Below, in pieces: positions 31,413 through 34,814 of a stretch of 34,814 nucleotides of DNA; within the stretch, counting starts at the first letter, position 1; every line of letters begins with the position of its first letter. Source of the stretch: Pseudomonadota bacterium (GTDB lineage Bacteria > Pseudomonadota > Gammaproteobacteria > Steroidobacterales > Steroidobacteraceae); assembly GCA_023423065.1 (NCBI GenBank), contig JAFAGC010000011.1, forward strand, positions 1 through 34,814. Direction: 5' to 3'. The notes beneath the pieces were generated by a model, which saw only the letters and a program-made list of their open reading frames with translations, did not search any database and was not told the origin of the DNA. Made by a program: the position numbers and the translations under genes.

Positions 31413-31916
31413 ATGAAGATTTCGATGTACGCCCTGAGCCATGACGTGTTCCACAAGGCGCTCACACAGCTGCAGCACGTGATGGAGAAAGGCGTCGCCA
31501 ACGCGAAAGCGCGCAATTTCGACCCGAACGTTTTCGTGTCGCTGCGCCTCGCGCCGGACATGCTGCCGTTTTCGAAGCAGGTCCAGCTCACGAGCGATTT
31601 CGCGAAGAACTCCATGGCGCGCCTGGCCGGCATCGATCCGCCCAAGTTCGAGGACAACGAAACGACCCTGGACGAACTGCTCGCGCGCGTGAAGAAGACG
31701 ATCGACTATCTCGGCACTGTTCCGGCCTCGGCCCTCGAGGGCAGCGAGACGCGCGACATCAAGATTCCATTGCGGGACCGCACGCTCGAGATGAAGGGCC
31801 TGCCGTTCCTGCAGCACTGGGCGTTGCCCAATTTCTTCTTCCACCACGTGACGGCTTACAACCTGCTGCGCCACAACGGCGTCGACATCGGCAAGCGGGA
31901 TTACCTGGGCAGTTAG
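31413..31916 (+). CDS. DUF1993-family protein
   Basis: A 167-aa protein with the pattern of DUF1993 (four-helix, DinB-like fold): MKISMYALSHDVFHKALTQLQHVMEKG at the start (key features MYALSHDVF), RLAPDMLPFSKQVQL (about 45-59), ETTLDELLARVKKTIDYL, and LPNFFFHHVTAYNLLRHNGVDIGKRDYLG at the end. Histidines in HHVTAYNLLRH suggest a metal site as in DinB-like proteins. No transmembrane or export signal. It is divergent from the LysR gene and probably one of its targets. Function unknown. Confidence 0.85.
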   Translation: MKISMYALSHDVFHKALTQLQHVMEKGVANAKARNFDPNVFVSLRLAPDMLPFSKQVQLTSDFAKNSMARLAGIDPPKFEDNETTLDELLARVKKTIDYLGTVPASALEGSETRDIKIPLRDRTLEMKGLPFLQHWALPNFFFHHVTAYNLLRHNGVDIGKRDYLGS

Positions 31917-31918
31917 GA

Positions 31919-31953
31919 AAAAAAAGGGCCGGTCCTCCCGGACCGGCCCTCTT
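31919..31953. terminator. Bidirectional Rho-independent terminator
   Basis: A 10-bp stem (GGGCCGGTCC / GGACCGGCCC, TCCC loop) flanked by seven A on the left and TCTT on the right. The minus-strand reading is followed by a T7 run, so it efficiently ends the GH10 transcript. On the + strand it ends the DUF1993 transcript less strongly. Confidence 0.85.
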
Positions 31954-31974
31954 CGTTCGAACCGTCGATCGGTC

Positions 31975-33927
31975 TTACTGGATGAAGACGTCGACGCGGC
32001 CCGGCTTGCTGCGCTGGTAGCCATCCCAGACGGTGACGTACAGCTTCAGCGCCGTGCCCTTCGGCAGGCTGGCGATCGCGGATGCATCCGACACCGACAA
32101 CGCGCCCGTGGCCGGATCGATGGCGAACTTGCCCACGCCATTGACGGTCCCGTATTCACCGGCGGTCTCGATACGCCAGCCGGAGAACTCCGTGCCCGCA
32201 TCCGGATCCGTGGCCAGGACGTTGCCTACCGGCGCACCGTCGGCGGCGCCGCTCGGCACGAACAGGTGCTGGTACGAGATGTTCGCCAGCTTGTTCGCCA
32301 CATAGCGATGGATCCACTGCATCGCGGGACGCTCGGCGCCTTCGGAGCCCGCCTGCGACCACACCAGCCAGGCACCCTGCGCCTGGCGCCAGTGGTTGAA
32401 CTGCTTGTAGCCCCACATCGTGATGCCGTTCACCGCCGGGTGCTCCCAGTAGATCGGGAACACCTTCTGCATCCCGGCGAGCTGCACCGAATCTTCGGTT
32501 CCATCGACGTCGAGCTCGGTCACCTGGATCGGCAGGCCCACGGCCGCGAGGCGGTCGAGGTTCGCGCGGTAGGTCGGCATCGGCGCCGGCTCACCCTGCG
32601 AGAACGCATGACCCTGCACGCCGATGATGTCGATCAGGCCCTGCGACTTGAGCAGGTGGATGATGCGCAGGTAACGCGTGGTGTCGTTGGTCGAATTCTC
32701 GATGCTGTAGTCGTTCAGCATGAGCTTCGCCTTCGGGAAGTACTGCTTTGCGAGCTTGAACGAGTTGACGATCCAGAGCCATTCGCGGTCCGGATTCTTC
32801 GCGCGTTCTTCCGGCGTGCCGCGACCACCGAGGGCGTCGCAGTAGCCGCCGCCACCGTTTTCACGCGTGCACGGCGGATCGTGCAGCGGCTCGTTCACGA
32901 CTTCGAGGATGTCGATGTCGGGATAACGCGCCGCGACCGCCGCGAACCACTCGTGGATCTCCTCGAGCTGTTCTTCAACCGGCAGATCGTCGATCCAGTT
33001 CGGCTGCTGGTTGCCCCAGACGAGCACATGGAAGTGGAACGGCAGGCCGTTGTTCTTGGCCAGCGCATACGCCTCGTCGAGCTGCGCCCAGTTGAACACG
33101 TCGCGGGTCGGCTCGGCCGATCCCCACTTGCCCGCGTTTTCCGGCGTCACCTTGTTCCAGTAGTTCAGGAAGTTGGCGCTCGCGGTGCCCGGACTCCAGG
33201 CGCTGCCGAGGAACTTCGAATGACCGGTGGCGATGGCCGGGCCGGGGAAGGTGTAGGCCGGCGGCGGCGGCGGCGGGAGCGGCGGACAAGTCGCCGTTCC
33301 CGGCAGGCCGCCGTCGAGCTCGGCCACCGTGTAACAGGTGCCCGCCGGACCGAACGCGAACTTGTCGAAGAACAGGCCGTCTTCGCGCGATGCCCAGTAG
33401 AAAGTCTGGGTCAGGGCGCCGCCCGGAACGACCCAGGCGTTCGGGCCGGTGCCGCCACCGCGACCCGGGTGGTTAGTCAGGCGCACCCACTTCCAGACCG
33501 AAGTACCGGAAGGATTGCCCGCGCCGGGCGAACCTTCCACGAAGACCGGGGCGTTCGGGTTCGTGTATCCGCCCGAACTCGTGTTGTAGAGGGCGCCCCA
33601 GTTCTGGTTGTTGAAGCCGACGCTCGAGATGTAAAAGCTGTCGTCGTTGCCGACGTTCGGACCGACGTAGATGCGTACGTAAAGATCGTAGTTTCCCGCG
33701 GCCGGAAACGCGATGTCCCAGGACGCGACACGCTCCGGAGTCGCTGGAGGCGTGGTGCCGTTCAGGCCGGTGATGTACGTGTTCCCGTTGAGTTCGCCGA
33801 TAGATAGCGACGAGCCGAGAACCGTGGCGTCCTCTGCCTCGACTATCACCGGAGCTTGCGCCAGTGCCGTGAGTGGCAAGGACGCGAAAAGACATGCGCG
33901 CAGCAGCGCGCTTGCTTGCTTCCTCAT
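31975..33927 (-). CDS. Modular endo-1,4-beta-xylanase (GH10) with CBM and C-terminal beta domain
   Basis: A 650-aa secreted xylanase. Signal peptide 1-24 (cleaved after ALAQ). Residues about 26-195 form a carbohydrate-binding beta-sandwich (VIVEAEDAT, NYDLYVRIYVG, SREDGLFFDKFAF) of the CBM6/35 kind. A Pro-rich linker (about 215-225) precedes the GH10 barrel (about 230-545): acid/base Glu346 in EVVNEPLHDP and nucleophile Glu471 in QVTELDVDG, with GVQGHA and WGYKQFNHW substrate residues. The C-terminal 100 residues are a cadherin-like beta domain (NVLATDPDAG, FAIDPATGALSV). The ATG at 33927 has a GGGGA site. It cleaves internal xylan bonds outside the cell. Confidence 0.94.
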   Translation of the reverse strand: MRKQASALLRACLFASLPLTALAQAPVIVEAEDATVLGSSLSIGELNGNTYITGLNGTTPPATPERVASWDIAFPAAGNYDLYVRIYVGPNVGNDDSFYISSVGFNNQNWGALYNTSSGGYTNPNAPVFVEGSPGAGNPSGTSVWKWVRLTNHPGRGGGTGPNAWVVPGGALTQTFYWASREDGLFFDKFAFGPAGTCYTVAELDGGLPGTATCPPLPPPPPPAYTFPGPAIATGHSKFLGSAWSPGTASANFLNYWNKVTPENAGKWGSAEPTRDVFNWAQLDEAYALAKNNGLPFHFHVLVWGNQQPNWIDDLPVEEQLEEIHEWFAAVAARYPDIDILEVVNEPLHDPPCTRENGGGGYCDALGGRGTPEERAKNPDREWLWIVNSFKLAKQYFPKAKLMLNDYSIENSTNDTTRYLRIIHLLKSQGLIDIIGVQGHAFSQGEPAPMPTYRANLDRLAAVGLPIQVTELDVDGTEDSVQLAGMQKVFPIYWEHPAVNGITMWGYKQFNHWRQAQGAWLVWSQAGSEGAERPAMQWIHRYVANKLANISYQHLFVPSGAADGAPVGNVLATDPDAGTEFSGWRIETAGEYGTVNGVGKFAIDPATGALSVSDASAIASLPKGTALKLYVTVWDGYQRSKPGRVDVFIQ

Positions 33928-34264
33928 CTGATTTCCCCTTCGTTGTTGAAATGCAGTGTTAGTCACTGTCTCGCCGTCTGAACATATCGCAGCGAACTTA
34001 AAGTAGATAGCAGCCGGATCCGTTAGTCGTCCGCGGCATTTTTTTGGTGGTTCTGGCTGACAACTGCGCCGCAGTGCGCAAAAACCGTCCGGGCCGGAAT
34101 TGAACATAACGGCGACATTTGTTGGCGAATGCCGTCGCGTAACGCGAGCTATGTCACGGCGAGGCTGGGTTCGATTTGCGACGCTTGAACCTCAGCACGC
34201 GCCTCGCTCTCGTGGGTGAAGATCTCTTGTGTTTGTTTGGCGCGCGCTCCGGGGAAATTCAGGA
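33928..34264. other. Intergenic region between the xylanase and the final gene
   Basis: About 337 nt with no credible gene. It should hold divergent promoters for the xylanase (minus) and the rightmost gene (+). A 13-bp palindrome ACTGCG-C-CGCAGT lies at 34063-34075, and one copy of TAGATAG at 34004-34010. A T-rich stretch (ATTTTTTTGG at about 34039) is the only AT-rich tract. No clear -35/-10 pair is recognisable. Confidence 0.5.
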
Positions 34265-34814
34265 ATGCAGGCGAGCGCGAGTGTCAGTTCTTCAGGCGAT
34301 TCGAAGGCCGCTATCGGCGAGGCGCTGAAGCAGGCGCTTTCGGGCAATCGCCTGCAGTCGATCTCGCTGCACGACGAACGCGGAGACGTGTTGTGGCTCG
34401 ACGAGGGCGCACTCGGTCCCGACGAGCACAACCTCGTGATCGACGCCGTCGCGGCCCTGAATGCCGCTCCCGACAAGGCCTACTTCTTCCAGAGCGTCGG
34501 CGACGGCCGCGCGGCGGCCTTCCTGCCGGCGCGTTCGCCGCTCAACGAGCTGGTCGGCCTCGCGATGATCATCGCCGACGCCAAGTTCCTCGACAGCAAG
34601 GGCGCGGCCAAATTCGTCACGCCCGCCACAACGAATCTCATGCGCCGGCTGGCGTTCCTGCGCAAGCCCATAGCGCCTCCGGCCCCGGCTGCCCCGCCCG
34701 CGCCCGCCCCTGCCGCGAAGGTAGTTAGCCCACCCGCCCGCCCGGCGGCACCCGCTGCCAGGCCCGCCCAGCCGCAGGCCCAGCGGCCCGGAGCTCCCGC
34801 GGCACGTCCACCAC
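34265..34814 (+). CDS. Unrecognised protein, N-terminal part (runs off window)
   Basis: An open frame from the ATG at 34265 (GGGGA about 8 nt upstream) with no stop before the window ends, giving at least 183 residues. Residues about 12-137 form a compact alpha/beta domain: helix KAAIGEALKQAL, strands LQSISLHDERGDVLWLDEG, helix NLVIDAVAAL, strands AYFFQSVGDGRAAAFLP, helix ELVGLAMIIADAKFL. The remainder (from about 140) is a long Pro/Ala-rich linker, so another domain should follow. The first domain has the look of a roadblock/profilin or small sensory module in front of a signalling output (for example c-di-GMP enzymes); that is inference. Confidence 0.7.
   Translation, partial: MQASASVSSSGDSKAAIGEALKQALSGNRLQSISLHDERGDVLWLDEGALGPDEHNLVIDAVAALNAAPDKAYFFQSVGDGRAAAFLPARSPLNELVGLAMIIADAKFLDSKGAAKFVTPATTNLMRRLAFLRKPIAPPAPAAPPAPAPAAKVVSPPARPAAPAARPAQPQAQRPGAPAARPP

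Noticed and set aside
1..34814. CRISPR arrays, tRNA or rRNA genes, insertion sequences, phage genes
   Set aside because: No regularly spaced repeats, cloverleaf-like segments, transposase or integrase motifs were seen.

Overview
The window is about 35 kb of GC-rich (roughly two-thirds G+C by eye), densely coding bacterial chromosome. Gene content and style (feoA-feoB with a small Cys-rich partner, an RND efflux operon under a TetR regulator, divergent oxyR/ahpC-ahpD, xylan-active glycoside hydrolases, 3-methylmercaptopropionyl-CoA-dehydrogenase-like acyl-CoA dehydrogenase) fit a free-living, aerobic gammaproteobacterium that degrades plant polymers. A Steroidobacteraceae/Nevskiales or Xanthomonadales relative is my best guess, inferred without any database search. 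I see no rRNA, tRNA, CRISPR array, insertion sequence or phage gene.

Layout, left to right. 77-631 (-): small lipoprotein. 774-4230 (-): iron operon feoA, feoB, a 79-aa CxxC membrane protein and a periplasmic metal/corrinoid-binding protein, with a Fur-box-like palindrome upstream. 4356-11709 (+): TetR regulator, TolC-like channel, lipoprotein adaptor, RND pump and a D-2-hydroxyacid dehydrogenase. 11730-12170 (-): Nudix hydrolase, convergent with the dehydrogenase; one perfect hairpin covers both stop codons. 12228-14824 (-): a translationally coupled pair of exported proteins of unknown function, back to back with a NarL/DesK-type two-component system at 14840-16824 (+). 16930-18081 (-): ahpC-ahpD, divergent from oxyR (18227, +) across a recognisable OxyR site. 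19120-23048 (+): two genes joined head to tail to oxyR by GTGA overlaps, an alpha/beta hydrolase and a 992-aa protein that fuses an LCAT/PGAP1-type lipase to a C-terminal CHAT (caspase-like) protease. 23068-24984 (-): apiosidase-like glycoside hydrolase. 25019-27531 (+): TerC-type membrane protein, 68-aa membrane peptide, SPFH/prohibitin protein and HAD phosphatase in one tight operon, followed by a decayed gene end. 27656-31347 (-): LysR regulator, acyl-CoA dehydrogenase and Tat-exported aldo/keto reductase. 31413-31916 (+): DUF1993 protein. 31975-33927 (-): modular GH10 xylanase. 34265 to the end (+): start of a gene that runs off the window.

The item most worth attention is the oxyR - hydrolase - lipase/CHAT chain. 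It puts a putative lipid hydrolase and a caspase-fold protease in one polypeptide, with both catalytic sets intact and a very basic insertion next to the CHAT cysteine, and ties it by translational coupling to the peroxide sensor. This could be a stress- or phage-triggered cell-suicide or membrane-remodelling module, but the function is inferred. Other points of interest are clean palindromes in nearly every divergent promoter region (Fur-like, TetR-like, OxyR, LysR-like, LuxR-like) and an unexpectedly frequent heptamer, TAGATAG/CTATCTA.
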